Source of the DNA: Cichorium intybus
Lineage: Eukaryota; Streptophyta; Magnoliopsida; Asterales; Asteraceae
Length of the DNA stretch: 64,000 nt
Assembly: GCA_023525715.1 (NCBI GenBank)
Contig: CM042015.1
Location: forward strand, 84,702,750 to 84,766,749
Direction of reading: 5' to 3'
Under the pieces are notes generated by a model. The model ran no database searches, was not told where the DNA came from, and saw only the letters and a list, made by a program, of their open reading frames with translations. The position numbers were made by a program, and so were the translations under genes. Positions 26,441 to 40,676 of this stretch are shown piece after piece. Position 1 is the stretch's first letter; each line of letters starts with the position of its first letter.

Positions 26441-27730
26441 GTGACGTTACTGTTGTTGGAGTGGGGTGCATATTGGAGAGCAGAAGCATCAGCAGAAGAC
26501 AACTATAAAGAAGGTAGTTTTAATTAGATATTAATTCCTTAATATTAACCCAAGAATAATAATTAAGGCTAGGATACAACTATATAATTCACAACTTAGA
26601 AGAGGGATGCCGTAATCTAATTGTAAATTTTATAAAGGTAGGTGAATGACGATTCACCAATTCCACCGCGGAAGATAATCATATTAAGTGAAATTCCTAG
26701 ATCTTTGAGATTTATTGAACTGTTCAATAGCATGTTTAATCTCGGACTACGCTCTTCCGTTTGTGACTGGGATGCCGAGGATCACAAATAAGATGTGAAT
26801 AACCATGTAAATTAACTTGGTAACCTCAATGTCAATTATCATCTCAAATTGATGTGCCGCTAAACCACACACGCTCCATCAATAATGATACATTTGAGAT
26901 ACCCATTACAACTCTTTATGAGCCCCTATTAGTGTGCTGGTAAACCACACATGCTCCACTAATGTCTCATAAAGTGTAATGTGCAATTTCATGGATTAGC
27001 ATATCTTTCACGTTTTTCCTAAAGTAACTAGATTTGGGATTTTTATAAAATTGGTTCTAGTACTTTAATTAATAACATTATACTTTTAGTGAGATTAAGC
27101 GGTCCTATCAAATCCGTTCGGCTAACGACCCTCCACTGATCAAGAGAGCAGTGAGTGAGAGTGGACACCCATTCAACCGCCATTTTATAGGCAGTTTCCT
27201 TATACCCTCCTTATAGACCAGCTTCGTGAATGAGGCGTACTAGCGATTTGACTGACCAATATCTTATACATATAATATTAACTTTTAATTATAATATATA
27301 TAAGATGTATTTTAAACTTTTAAAATATTATTGGTTTAATCCTTTAAATTTTTTCGAAAATTAACTATTAATTTAAATTTAAATTTAAACCTTAATTGAT
27401 TTAATATTAATCTTTTAATTAAAAAATTAATTAAATAATTAAATCAGATAGGCATCACAAATTAATCAAATTAATTTAATCCTATCCTTAACCCACTAGA
27501 TTTCGAAAATAACACGGAAGGGTTTAAGGTTATCCATTTATTAATTAATCACAATTACCAAAAATAGAAAACCTTCTAAAACCCTAGAGGCTAAAATCGA
27601 AAATAATGGGGGAGGGGCTGGGGTTTCGAAAACCCTAACCCTAGAAATCGAATTGGCCTCTTTTAGGGTTTAGTTTCTATAAACCCTAAATTTAAGGAAA
27701 AACAATTACAGCAATCAAACAGAAAACAAC

Positions 27731-27747
27731 CAAAAGCTCTGATACCA
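27731..27747 (-). other. Primer binding site (tRNA-iMet) of Copia element
   Basis: The minus strand reads gtggtatcagagctttt right after the LTR end, which contains the canonical TGGTATCAGAGC. Confidence 0.9.
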
Positions 27748-27748
27748 C

Positions 27749-28514
27749 TGATAGGTTTTATGCAAATCAATAAACTCAAATCCTAAGTTCACCATGCAAC
27801 CTAGATTGGATCTATGTCTTCACTATTTGAACATGTAATATAAATCCTAAGGCCAATCGAAAATTTACTAAAAGAAATAAAGAAGAACAACTAACCTTTA
27901 GTTGATTTCTTGAAAGCTAAGCAACACAATTTTCTTGCCTCAAATGAAGTCACACCCAGTAGCTAGGGTTTCGAAATCCACAGAGAGAGTACAGGATAGT
28001 GGCGTAGACTAATGAGGGCTAGGGGTCATTATTTATAGGCTCCAGGTGGTTACAAATAAACCTTATAGATAAACCTTTTGGATTCAAGTCAAGATAAACC
28101 TTTTATCATTTAATTCAAACATATTTATCTATTATTTATCAATTTCGATTTTAAGGATATAACCATCCTTAAAATCGCCAACTCCAAGTTGTCTTGGACA
28201 GTCATTACTCAACTATTGAATAATTACAAATCAGCCCCTGCACCTTTAATTAATTCAATTAATCACTAAATTAATTCCAATTAAATCCAGATTAATTTCT
28301 AATTAATTAATATAATTTCTAATTAATATATTCAACATAATATATTAATAAACTATTTATTTTATTTGATTTATTAATCATATAATAAATCAATCTTTCT
28401 CTCTTCCGGTATTTCTGCCAAACCTCTAGCTATGAGGGCAACCCAAATGGACTTTGCTACTATTAATCAGATAAATACAAATTATTAGTCATGGCTTAGA
28501 CACCTAATCCAACA
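27749..28514 (-). repeat. 5' LTR of Copia element
   Basis: Starts tgataggttt and ends atccaaca on the plus strand. It is longer than the other LTR because of an extra attaatta-rich duplication near 28270-28330. Confidence 0.9.
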
Positions 28515-28927
28515 AGGTTTATGTCAAAATACAAGAAAAATGTCACAAGGTACAATCAAAGAAGCATGGTTTACAAAGGATGCGAGACTGATATACTAGG
28601 GATATACTATGAAACGATGGTACTAATAAGAACTGGAATGTTTATATTAGTCAAGATATAATAAGAAGGATATGCATTTTCCTCTATTACCATGTGTAAT
28701 ACACTTTAATGAGATACGGGATGATGTATGCCTCCACTTAAAGGTGAAGATGATGTATACCTTCAAAACGATTTATAGAAATGGAGAAAGGCTCTATGAA
28801 GTGGAGGTGAAATGTTATTTAAGGTCATAAGGGTTTGCCATCAAACGGTGGTGCTCTATTGAAATGGTCATGTAGGGAAAATAATCAAATATTAGTGTTA
28901 TTTCTAGGAATGGCTCAAGGTTCAATG
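28515..28927. other. Right flank of Copia insertion, unassigned
   Basis: Continues the sequence interrupted by the Copia element; probably decayed gypsy LTR. No gene. Confidence 0.4.
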
Positions 28928-29283
28928 TTATTTTTGGGTATGCTCAAAAGCCTTAGGAACATACTAAATGTGTAGGACAACAATCTTTTGTGGTAGTACT
29001 CAATACATATTGCATGTAAAAGTTGGATGTTGTATTTGGTTTTGAATGGTTCAGGTTAAATAGTTACTATTTTTATTTCTACATCGTCCTATATTCATCA
29101 ATGAATACAACTATAATAGATTTTTACCTATACATTGTGCTTTAATAATTTATTATTACAACATCATTGTATTATTTATCTCTACATTATGCTTTATTAA
29201 TTCATTATGCTTTATTAATTCATGATTACAAATGTTTTGAATTGTTTATATTTATATTGTGTTTTATTTCTTTTATGATTACC
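28928..29283. repeat. Three-copy dispersed repeat, right half (split copy)
   Basis: Matches 12410-12712 and continues past the point where the decarboxylase pseudogene starts in the other copy (gattac). It therefore represents the version without the decarboxylase. Confidence 0.75.
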
Positions 29284-29402
29284 ACTGCTATCATATATGA
29301 TTCCAACTGTATTTATATTTTTGTCTCTCAAATAAATCAACAAAGATATATAAAATTATATTATGTTTTACTCAATTATGAATGAAATTGTGTGTGTGTA
29401 TG

Positions 29403-31411
<2,009 letters not shown>

Positions 31412-31413
31412 CC

Positions 31414-31631
<218 letters not shown>

Positions 31632-32398
31632 ACACACACACATATATACAGATACATATCCATACACATACACATGCATATAGATATACGAAATATGAAA
31701 AAAAAAACTGTCATAAAAAAGATAGCATATTGAGTACTTTTTTTTAATTATATTTAATTTTTTGCACCAAAGGTGATAGTATTTTGCCATAATAAAATTA
31801 TTGACAACCAGACCTGACAACTAACTTTTCTAATTATTTATATAGACCTCAACTGAACATACATGATCTTGAATCTTGGGTTCACCATTCATTTGAAAAG
31901 TCTAGCCATAGGCCCGTCATCGAAAGCCAGCCAACCCTATAGTTAATATAAATAGTAAATTACAGTTTTGGTCCCTGTGGTTTGGGAAACCTAACAGACT
32001 GGTCCCAAGTATTACATTTTCACGTTGATGGTCACTAACATTTCGAAAAACCAACAAAAAGGTCCCTCGCTTCGTTACGTTTGGTTAAGATTGTTAAACC
32101 CCCACATGTGCCGGTCACGTGGGGGTATTTCCGTCCATTCGCTCAAGACTTTTGCAGGTGATCATTTGGCGCCATAAATGAATGTCAACTCAACAACTAC
32201 TTTCAAGATACGATTGCATTGCCATTTCCATACCCGAGATTTTCTGAAGGTGTATTACTATCAAACCCTAGAAGCTTGATGATAACAATGTGGGTCGTAA
32301 GAACTCAGGCGTTGGATACCTCTACTTTCAACGGTTACGGTAAGCTCATGTGTTCAATTTCTATTTTTGATCGACGGTGGAAGTAACACTTTCTGAAA

Positions 32399-35300
32399 AT
32401 GTATGTCGTAGACGGTGACAACAGGATCTTCACCATCAAGCTTCACCATGGTGGATATTTTGAAATAAAATCGAGTTTGGAATACTCAAAAGGTAAGGTA
32501 AGTTACATTGACAATGTTGATGTGAAAGAGCTCAACCACGAAGTGATGCTGTCAATTCTTAGGGTTTTATCATGCGATATCCATCACCCACAGTTTTTCC
32601 ACTTTGTTCTCCCTGTCATTCGCTTAGAGAAAGGTCTTATTCCTTTAGGTTGTGAGTCCAATTACAAAATCCTAGCTCACTATGTCGGTATTGTTGGTCA
32701 GATCCAAATGTATGTAGAACACGGGGTGTCTTTAGTGAATAATCATGGGAAGTCTCCGATCCCCAATTATCTGGATGAAGACGGTTTGTTGATTTCACCA
32801 GAACTAAGGAAAATACAAAGGTGTTCAAGTACTAAATCCTCATGTAGTAAAAAGCTATGTTTTGACTTGAACCAACCCTTACACAGAGAAGAAGGGCTTC
32901 TTGATGACCCTACATTTAGGCCAGTGGAAACTTCACATGTGGTTCCTGTTGTCTACAATAATGTCTGGGAAGTACAGCATTTGGACGCCTTTCAAGCAAA
33001 TTTTTATGACCCTGTGTTTACCTACAACATAGAAGATGCCAACTTCCAATAGGAGATAAACACAACTCGTAATTTAAATTTACAAGCAGATTCTGATATG
33101 ATTTGGTTTGACTCAATGAAACAAACAAATGATAACATGCAAGAAATGAATATCCCACCTATAGACATCATATAAGAGGTACCAGGTTCAACAAGTGGGT
33201 CTGATAATGAGAATGAAGGTGACATTAGTGTTCATCTAGAGGAAGACGAAAGACTTGACGAACAGGATGTCGACATGGAAAATGTTAAGCTTGTAATGGA
33301 TTTACCCTTGGAAGAAGTTAAGGAATCAGAGGTTTTGGAAGTACTAGACAACGAATAATTTAAAAACTATGACCCAGAGAAGACTGCTCGAGAAAAGTTC
33401 TTAGAACAAATGGAAAACCAAACTCAATCCTCAAACGGGAAGTCGAATGAGCCTGATTTCAAAGTTGGTGAATTCTTCGCAGACAAGAATATCGTCAAGG
33501 AAGCAATTCAAAACTTGTCTGTGTATACCAATAGGCAATTATGAATGATAAAGAATGATGGAGTTAGAATTCGAGCACGATGTCTTGGTGATGTACCTGG
33601 AGGGAAGAACTCCGGTAGAAGACGAGGTCAAGGATTCAAAGGGAAACAACTCAAAATTGAAGACATTGACTGTCCTTGGACTTTACACGTGTCACAGACA
33701 AAAGAGGACGACAGGTGGAGGGTAAAAACCTATTACCCAGTACACACATGTTTACCTAGTAGAGATATAGAAGCGTGCACACAAGGCTATATTTCCAATA
33801 AAATATCCCAACAAGTCCAGGGAAACCCTAACATCCCAACATCTGCGTTAAGGGATGAACTTCAGTGTACATACAAACTCAATTTGACTTTTATGAAAGT
33901 ATTTCGAGCCAAGGCCATTGCGAAGAACAGGATTAGGGACGATTACGAAAAACAATACATGATGTTGAGAGACTACGCTTTAGAAGTGCAATTGAGGAAC
34001 CCAGGTACAATAATCAAGATTGTGGTTGAATCATGTCCTGTTTTCAGTAAAGATATGAGGATATTCAAGCGAATTTATTGGGTCCACTGAAGGAAGGCTT
34101 CAAATTAGGGCAACGAGAATTATTGGGGCTTGATCGTGCATTCATGAAGGGGCCTTATCCAGGCTAGATCTTAAGTGCAGTTGGTCTTGATGCCAACAAC
34201 GGCATATACCCGGTGGCGTACGCAATTGTGGAGGCTGAGAACAAATTATCATGGTCATGGTTTCTGGAATGCTTAGAAGATGACCTTGATATTGGTTCAA
34301 ATACTAACTTCACCTTCATTAGTGACAGACAAAAGGTACCTGATTTATAACCTTCAAGTATATCTTCTTTATTACTTACTGTTACATCGGTTTGTAAATT
34401 TGTTTTTTTTTTAACTTTTAGGGATTGGTACCAGCACTTGCAAAAGTTTTTCCTTCAGCTGAGCAACGTTTTTGTGTACGTCACATACATGAGAACATGA
34501 AACTACACTGGAAGGGAAAACCAATTAAATAGCTGCTGTGAAAATGTGCTAGAGGATCGACAAAGCCCCATTTCAATAATCTACGATGGATGAGTTAAAA
34601 ACTGTGAACAAGGAAGCTTACGAATGTTAAGCAAAATCAAACCGAACATTAGAGCCGAAGTTCATTTTCATGTAACTTTTAGCTTATTTCCCCAATACTA
34701 GTAGTATGTTGAATTGTAATTCACATAAACAAACATTCACATGCTTTTTATAATTACATGTGAAGGTCGATGTCATTCAGACATTTTGTTGAATAATCTA
34801 TGTGAAGTCTTCAATTCAAAGATTGTGGAGGGTCATGACAGACCAATTATATCTGCTTTGGAGTATATTCGTGAGTACCTCATGAAAAAAATCGTGACTG
34901 TCCAAAAGAATATTGCCAAGTGCGAAGGAATTCTTACCCCAACTGCACAGTCACTCATGGACCAAATCAAGCAAGAGGCTTCAAAATGTAATAGCATTTT
35001 TAATGGGAATGACAAGTATCATGTATCTATGGACTTTGGGGAGCAGTTTATTGTGGACATGAAACTAAAGGAATGTACTTGTCAAAAATGGGAACTAACT
35101 GTCATACCTTGCAACCATGTTGTGGCTGCGTTGTGGGACAAGGCATCACATGGTGAAAGTATTCCACATCCTGAGGAGATGGTGCATCCATGTTACATAT
35201 TAGAAACATGGAAGAAGATGGTCTTGAGTTGTAGCCTAAATTAGATTGCCCGACCACGTTGGTTCACCTAAAACATCACACTCAGGTAAGTGCATAAGGA

Positions 35301-35655
35301 TCCGTTATTTGGGTTATCAGAAATTTGATACATTTTAGTTGTCAATTTGTTTGTTTTGTAATAGGTTGGACGCCCAAAAGTAAAGCGAAAGAGAGAGCCA
35401 TATGAGTCAGCTTCACAAACTAGTCAAAAGGGAAGGGGCGTGTACAAGTTATCAAAGAAATACATAGCAGCCACATGTAGCAAGTGTCACAATCCAGGGC
35501 ATAATTTGAGATCTTGCAAGGGACAAGATGGAAATTTGGGAAGTGGCTCGACAAGTGGAGGTGACAAGGGAAAAGGAAACAGTGGGAAGTTATTAACATT
35601 ACAAGCCTTACAAATGGTTATGTCAACTGGTTGTTACATGTGGTTAACTTTATGA
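32399..35655 (+). pseudogene. MuDRA-like transposase, broken
   Basis: Segments in order: an N-terminal 217-codon frame (32399-33052) of the kind that precedes MULE transposases; the MuDR DNA-binding domain (VGEFFADKNIVKEAIQNLSV, then RIRARC, CPWTLHVSQ and YYPVHTC, 33450-33760); a DDE core with LGLDRAFMKGPYPG (near 34120) and, after SWSWFLECLEDDL, TFISDRQKG split by an apparent intron (about 34336-34421); MDELKTVNKEAYE; a SWIM zinc finger CTCQKWELTVIPCNH (35073-35117); and a CCHC knuckle CSKCHNPGHNLRSC (35477-35518). In-frame stops after residues NFQ, PIDII, DNE and RQL, plus others in the DDE part, show it is inactive. The family excises and inserts DNA in the nucleus. Confidence 0.92.
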
Positions 35656-36348
35656 ATAAACCATTTTTAGTTGTGTCTTTGGTATTCGGTGTGGTATGTT
35701 GCAGATATTAAGTAATGTTATGTTAACGTAGTTGTTTTATTATGTTAAAGACATACGACATGTGTTATTTATTGTGGTATGTAACATACAATTTGAACAA
35801 TTAGTATTATTAGTCTGTTTGTTATGCTTCATGTTGGTTTACAAGTACATACGAAAGTTGGCTGTCTTAGAATTAGGTTTTGTATGTTTTCTTGAAGTAT
35901 ATTGTACATATTTAGGGATATACATAAGTACGTTGCCCAATTTTGTTTAGACCCATGTTAGTTATACTGATGTTTTGTTCATTTTGTATGATTTGATGAT
36001 CATAAACTTTTGTTGAGCATTGTATGTCTATAGTTATTCAACTTTCGAAAGGTGTCGGTGGTAAATTATCATTAGTTAATGACATAGTAAATTCTTTTCC
36101 ATCAATACCTTCAGCTTGATCGAATACAAAATTGCTAAAAGTCGTAATTAACATTCATTGATTGGTTCAATACGCCATACAAAACGGATCATACATCAAA
36201 ACGTACGACAATAGTTAAGTAATTTTGTCCTACCCATAGTGGTAACTTAGTGTAAATATTACCATAAACAAGATCATCAAACACCCCAAAAGATTAAGAA
36301 CTAGAACCCCCATGAACTTATACTAAACGAACACAGTTAAGCCCAAAC

Positions 36349-36705
36349 CTATTCAAAAGTGGTAAACATCCAGTAGATGATGAAGAACATCCAGGAAACA
36401 ACAACCACCATTTTGTACCATCGAGCAACCCTGAGTTCACCTTCAAGTCTAGCTATTTCCTCCAGATGCATCCGCCTCCCCTGCAACAAGCCGGGAATGA
36501 TCATCATTGATCTTTGACACATTGGAGGGTCCGACCAACCAACAAAGTCACACCGACTACATCTCCAAAATCTCCTGCCTGGATTAAGATTTGTCCAAGA
36601 TGTGCACAGACTCGCCTGCGTCCCACATATGCATACGACCATATTTGCTTCGTTGCTTCTTCGAGATCTACCGCACCAAATGTGTGTGTTGATTATGTTT
36701 GACAT
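36349..36705 (-). CDS. GRF-type zinc-finger protein with C-terminal membrane segment
   Basis: An intact 118-aa frame that runs toward the transposase gene, entirely inside the MULE. After about 20 residues comes a GRF zinc finger: VVCICGTQASLCTSWTNLNP, GRRFWRCSRC and FVGWSDPPMC, with cysteines spaced as in the family (CxC, then RCSRC). A charged, helix-prone stretch (MHLEEIARLEGELRVARWYK) follows, then a hydrophobic segment (VVVVSWMFFIIYWMF) that could span a membrane. Plants have many such small GRF proteins of unknown function. The position, convergent with a MuDRA-like gene, recalls mudrB in maize MuDR, though the sequence is unrelated as far as I can tell. It is intact while its partner is broken. 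The start is the first Met of the frame; expression is unknown. Confidence 0.8.
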   Translation of the reverse strand: MSNIINTHIWCGRSRRSNEANMVVCICGTQASLCTSWTNLNPGRRFWRCSRCDFVGWSDPPMCQRSMMIIPGLLQGRRMHLEEIARLEGELRVARWYKMVVVVSWMFFIIYWMFTTFE

Positions 36706-36959
36706 TTGGAGAGTACGAAAGCAGCTTTCCCGCTTTTAATAAGTTGAGAGTGATGGTTAAGCGAATGGACGGAAATACCCCCACGTGACCGGCACATGTG
36801 GGGGTTTGACGATCTTAATCAAACGGTAACGAAGTGAGGGACCTTTTTGTTGGTTTTTCGAAACGTTAGTGACCATCAAAGTGAAATGTGATACTTAGGA
36901 CCAGTCTGTTAGGTTTCCCAAACCACAGGGAACAAAACTGTAATTTACTCTAATATAAA

Positions 36960-37879
36960 TTTTGTTTTAATCCATATTTGGACATATTTTTATTTTTGCG
37001 GTTCATGTTGAAACCGTTTTTTGAATATTTAACATTTTGGTATTTGATTTTCCTGCAATGCTGATATTTTATACTTTTATAATAAAAAAGAAATCGTTAG
37101 ATTTACGACCGACTTTAAAATATTTATAAACTAGTATTCGGTGTCCACTATCAATCCATCGCAATTATATTTTGTTACTCAGTTCGTCGCTACTATAGTG
37201 GTCAACTTTCGTCATCGGTTCCTTAGAGGTTGTTTGATTTGCCTTTTACTGTGTGCAATAATAGGTTACATTTTACTCGGTCCGAGTCAAACCAGACCAT
37301 TTGATAATCTAAAATTTACCTCTAACTCGGTTTGAAACCTTAAAATTTATCTCTTACCCAGTCAGTTCAGGATGAGTCTGACTGGATAAAACACTGACTC
37401 AATCAGCTTTTACTCAATCAGCAAGTATCAAATGGTCCCTTACAGATCCATCACTTTTTGAATGTTTAAAGTTCTCATTCAGTGTTGGTGGGGAATAGAG
37501 TGGTAGCCAACACGCGACAGATATTTCCGTCGTTGAAATGAAATGCTGATTCCGTGCATAAAAATTAGCCACGATCGTGTCGCCTTTTTTGTGGTGCATG
37601 TGATTTCCGATCATGCAGATAATAGCCTATTCAGCGTAATACATTGCGACTACAGAAAAATATTACTTATGCAATGTTAGGTCAAAACTGTTGGTCATTA
37701 ATTATATCTTCATGGTTTTTGTTTGCAGAGTATAACATTCCGATTTATCACAGCATATTTAATTACTTTTAATGTCATATTAATTACTTTGGTCCCGTTC
37801 ATGTGAATTTTAATAAATCTAAATGTTTAATAGTCAAGACTAAGGGCGCGTCTATTTTTTCTTTTCGCAAATGGCTCGC
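36960..37879. other. Intergenic upstream of decarboxylase; probable hAT MITE
   Basis: At about 37228-37437 inverted ends (ggttgtttgat and the complement ggaccatttgat) suggest a 210-bp hAT-type MITE with imperfect 8-bp flanks. Otherwise no gene. Confidence 0.4.
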
Positions 37880-37887
37880 TATATTAA
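37880..37887 (+). promoter_or_regulatory. Candidate TATA box of decarboxylase gene
   Basis: TATATTAA lies about 95 bp before the start codon, which would leave a 5' leader of about 65-70 bp. Position and sequence only. Confidence 0.4.
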
Positions 37888-37981
37888 TTGCAAGAGAAGG
37901 AAGCTTATGCATGCAGATTATCGATGATAAATACACCAATTATACCCTTCCGAATGTTACAATTACTTACAAAGTAACAAC

Positions 37982-39508
37982 ATGAACCCGTTGGACCATG
38001 CAGAATTCAGGAGGCAAGGCCATATGGTTATAGACTTCCTTGCCGATTATTACCAAAATATCAACAATTACCCTGTCCGAAGCGAAGTAAATCCCGGTTA
38101 TCTTGTAGAAAGGTTGCCTGACTGTGCACCATTGCTCCCGGAGTCAATTGAAAGTATACTGAAAGATGTCGATAATGATATTATTCCAGGCATTACACAT
38201 TGGCAAAGTCCAAACTTTTTTGCCTACTTTGCATCCAGTGGAAGCACGGCAAGCTTTCTTGGTGAAATGCTTATCAACGGGTTTAATGTTATCGGATTCA
38301 ATTGGCTATCTTCTCCTGCAGCTACAGAGCTAGAGATGGTCGTTATGAATTGGCTGTCAAAACTACTCCAACTTCCCCGGTCCTTCTCATTCTCTAACGA
38401 TGGCGATGGTGGGGGTGTTTTGCTTGGCACTACGTGTGAAGCCATCATTTGCACCCTGCTTGCTGCAAAAGAGAAGATGCTCGATAAGATTGGAAGAACA
38501 AACTCAGAGAAGCTTGTTGTCTACTGTTCGGACCAAACCCATGTTGGTCTCCAGAAGGCAGCCAAAATTGTTGGGATAAAACCCGAGAATGTTCGAAAAG
38601 TCCTGACAACCAAGTCCACGAACTTTAAACTGACACCAGAATCTCTGAATGAGGTGATTTTAAGAGATGTTAAAGCTGGACTAATTCCAATTTATTTATG
38701 CGCTACTGTTGGAACAACGTCAACCACAACCGTGGATCCATTGGCCCCGTTGTGTGAGTTGTCGAGCAAATATAATATGTGGGTTCACGTCGATGCTGCA
38801 TATGCTGGAAGTGCGTGTATCTGTCCTGAGTTCCGTCACTTCCTTGACGGTGTAGAGGGTGCAAGTTCCTTCAGTTTTAATGCACACAAATGGCTCCTGA
38901 CAAATCTGGCTTGTTGCTGCCTTTGGGTGAAAGACAAATCGGCCCTCACCAAACCTCTCTCCACGAACTCGGAATATTTAAGAAACAAAGCGACTGAATC
39001 AGGGCAAGTTGTGGACTACAAAGACTGGCAGATAACACTAACACGGCGATTCCAAGCCTTGAAGTTATGGATGGTGCTAAGGAACTATGGGGTGACTGGT
39101 TTAAGGGCTTTCATAAGAAACCATGTGAAAATGGCAAAGAATTTCGAAGGGCTGGTGACCATGGACAGTAGGTTTGAGATTGTGGTACCTAGGTACTTTT
39201 CTGTGGTTTGTTTTCGGGTTTCTCCTTCTTCAATTAATGAGCACCATGGCAAGAACTATGAAGCAAATGAATTCAACCATAAATTATTGGAATCAATAAA
39301 TGCAACGGGGCTGGTTTACATGACGCATTCAGTGGTTGGAGGAGTTTACTTTATCCGGTTTTCTGTTGGCGCGACTCTCACTGAAGATAAGCATGTACAA
39401 TTGGCTTGGGAGTTGGTGCAGGATCAAGCAACTTCCCTGCTGGGTACACAAACACCAAAGACGGCATCTTATAGTAAGCTGCCGGAGCAGATGGAATCTA
39501 TGTTATAA
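37982..39508 (+). CDS. Aromatic-L-amino-acid/tyrosine decarboxylase
   Basis: An intact, intronless 508-aa protein of group II PLP-dependent decarboxylases, as usual for plant TYDC/TDC genes. It would convert tyrosine, dopa or a related amino acid to the amine in the cytosol. N-terminal NPLDHAEFRRQGHMVIDFLA and HWQSPNFFAYF are family signatures; HVDAAYAGSAC binds the cofactor ring; K303 in NAHKW forms the PLP Schiff base. Y332 in the catalytic loop (NSEYLRN) is the residue that keeps decarboxylation; aldehyde synthases of the family have Phe there. The position that separates phenolic (Ser) from indolic (Gly) substrates is Thr354 here (DWQITLTRRF). The Met at 37982 is the first after an in-frame stop at 37928-37930; the leader before NPLD is shorter than in most relatives. 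A pseudogene copy lies at 12713-14170. Confidence 0.93.
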   Translation: MNPLDHAEFRRQGHMVIDFLADYYQNINNYPVRSEVNPGYLVERLPDCAPLLPESIESILKDVDNDIIPGITHWQSPNFFAYFASSGSTASFLGEMLINGFNVIGFNWLSSPAATELEMVVMNWLSKLLQLPRSFSFSNDGDGGGVLLGTTCEAIICTLLAAKEKMLDKIGRTNSEKLVVYCSDQTHVGLQKAAKIVGIKPENVRKVLTTKSTNFKLTPESLNEVILRDVKAGLIPIYLCATVGTTSTTTVDPLAPLCELSSKYNMWVHVDAAYAGSACICPEFRHFLDGVEGASSFSFNAHKWLLTNLACCCLWVKDKSALTKPLSTNSEYLRNKATESGQVVDYKDWQITLTRRFQALKLWMVLRNYGVTGLRAFIRNHVKMAKNFEGLVTMDSRFEIVVPRYFSVVCFRVSPSSINEHHGKNYEANEFNHKLLESINATGLVYMTHSVVGGVYFIRFSVGATLTEDKHVQLAWELVQDQATSLLGTQTPKTASYSKLPEQMESML

Positions 39509-39641
39509 TCTAAAAGAAGAAACATAATATGTCATATTGTTTATTCAATATACTGTGAATGTCTACGTGAGGTACAATAACCGTATTTATGCATAAAAGA
39601 TCATTGTTATAAATAAATTCTGATAATAAAGATACGCATAT

Positions 39642-40150
39642 TACTACAACGGTAATGACAATAGCGGCAACGCATGTTGCCGCTAATATCTTGAAAAGTC
39701 GCTGCTATCGGTAGCAACGACATGTCGCTGCTATCGGTAGCTACTAATTCATTGTTGATATTGCTCGGCTGTTGCTACTAATAGTGTCGCCCCTATAGGA
39801 ATTAGGGGCTCTAGGTGCGACCATAGGCATTAGCGGCGACCCCCTCATTGGAATTAGATGCGAAAAAAATTTATACCGGGGAGGAAGGGGGGAGTTTCCC
39901 CCTATTTCTTTTGGGAGCATTAGTGGCGATATTGTCGCTACTACTTGTTTCACAACCTCTACTAGATTGCTTAAATGATTGACGACAAATATTTCTTTGC
40001 TAGATGACACACGGACCATAGCATTAGTTGCAACTATTTTAGTGGCGAAAATGGCAATAGCGGCGGCACTTGGCACGTCGCCACGTCCAGCTAGGTGTCG
40101 CCACTATTATTGTTGTCACTAAAAGTACTAATGCCAACATTTATTGTAGT
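39642..40150. mobile_element. CACTA-like MITE just 3' of decarboxylase
   Basis: Starts tactacaacggtaatgac and ends with the complement of actacaataaatgttggc. The interior is rich in subterminal words of the type tagcggcgac/gtcgctgct in both orientations, which is typical of CACTA transposase-binding repeats. The terminal C is degenerate. The pseudogene copy carries only its left 130 bp. Confidence 0.6.
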
Positions 40151-40225
40151 TATGTATTGCTTAGGTATTCCACTATGATCCATGTTTTTTAAAGCTTAAA
40201 ATAAATTCATGCGATAAAAATCTCA

Positions 40226-40226
<1 letters not shown>

Positions 40227-40318
<92 letters not shown>
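40227..40318. repeat. (CA)n then (TA)n
   Basis: About 26 bp of CA followed by 66 bp of TA. Confidence 0.98.

Positions 40319-40676
<358 letters not shown>

Larger units (their letters stand above)
20837..28514 (-). mobile_element. Full-length Ty1/Copia retrotransposon, decayed
   Basis: The 7,678-bp element is flanked by a 5-bp duplication, aggtt (20832-20836, 28515-28519). LTRs lie at 20837-21569 and 27749-28514. On the minus strand a primer binding site complementary to initiator tRNA-Met follows the right LTR (27731-27747), and a purine tract AAGTGGGAGA precedes the left one (21571-21581). The order gag, protease, integrase, RT, RNase H is Copia. All domains are interrupted by stops or frameshifts. 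Several indels separate the LTRs (733 against 766 bp), so the insertion is old. Confidence 0.95.
31953..36950 (+). mobile_element. Mutator-like element (MULE) with two genes
   Basis: The 4,998-bp element is flanked by the perfect 9-bp duplication taatataaa (31944-31952 and 36951-36959). Terminal inverted repeats of about 195-200 bp start tagtaaattacagttttg on the left and complement gagtaaattacagttttg on the right. They include the GC-rich word ccccacatgtgccggtcacg. Inside lie a decayed MuDRA-type transposase (+) and a convergent GRF zinc-finger gene (-). The perfect target duplication and well-matched arms argue for a moderately recent insertion, although the transposase is broken. Confidence 0.95.

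Noticed and set aside
24904..26444. Plus-strand ORFs of 118-170 aa
   Set aside because: Shadows of the minus-strand Copia gag and integrase frames.
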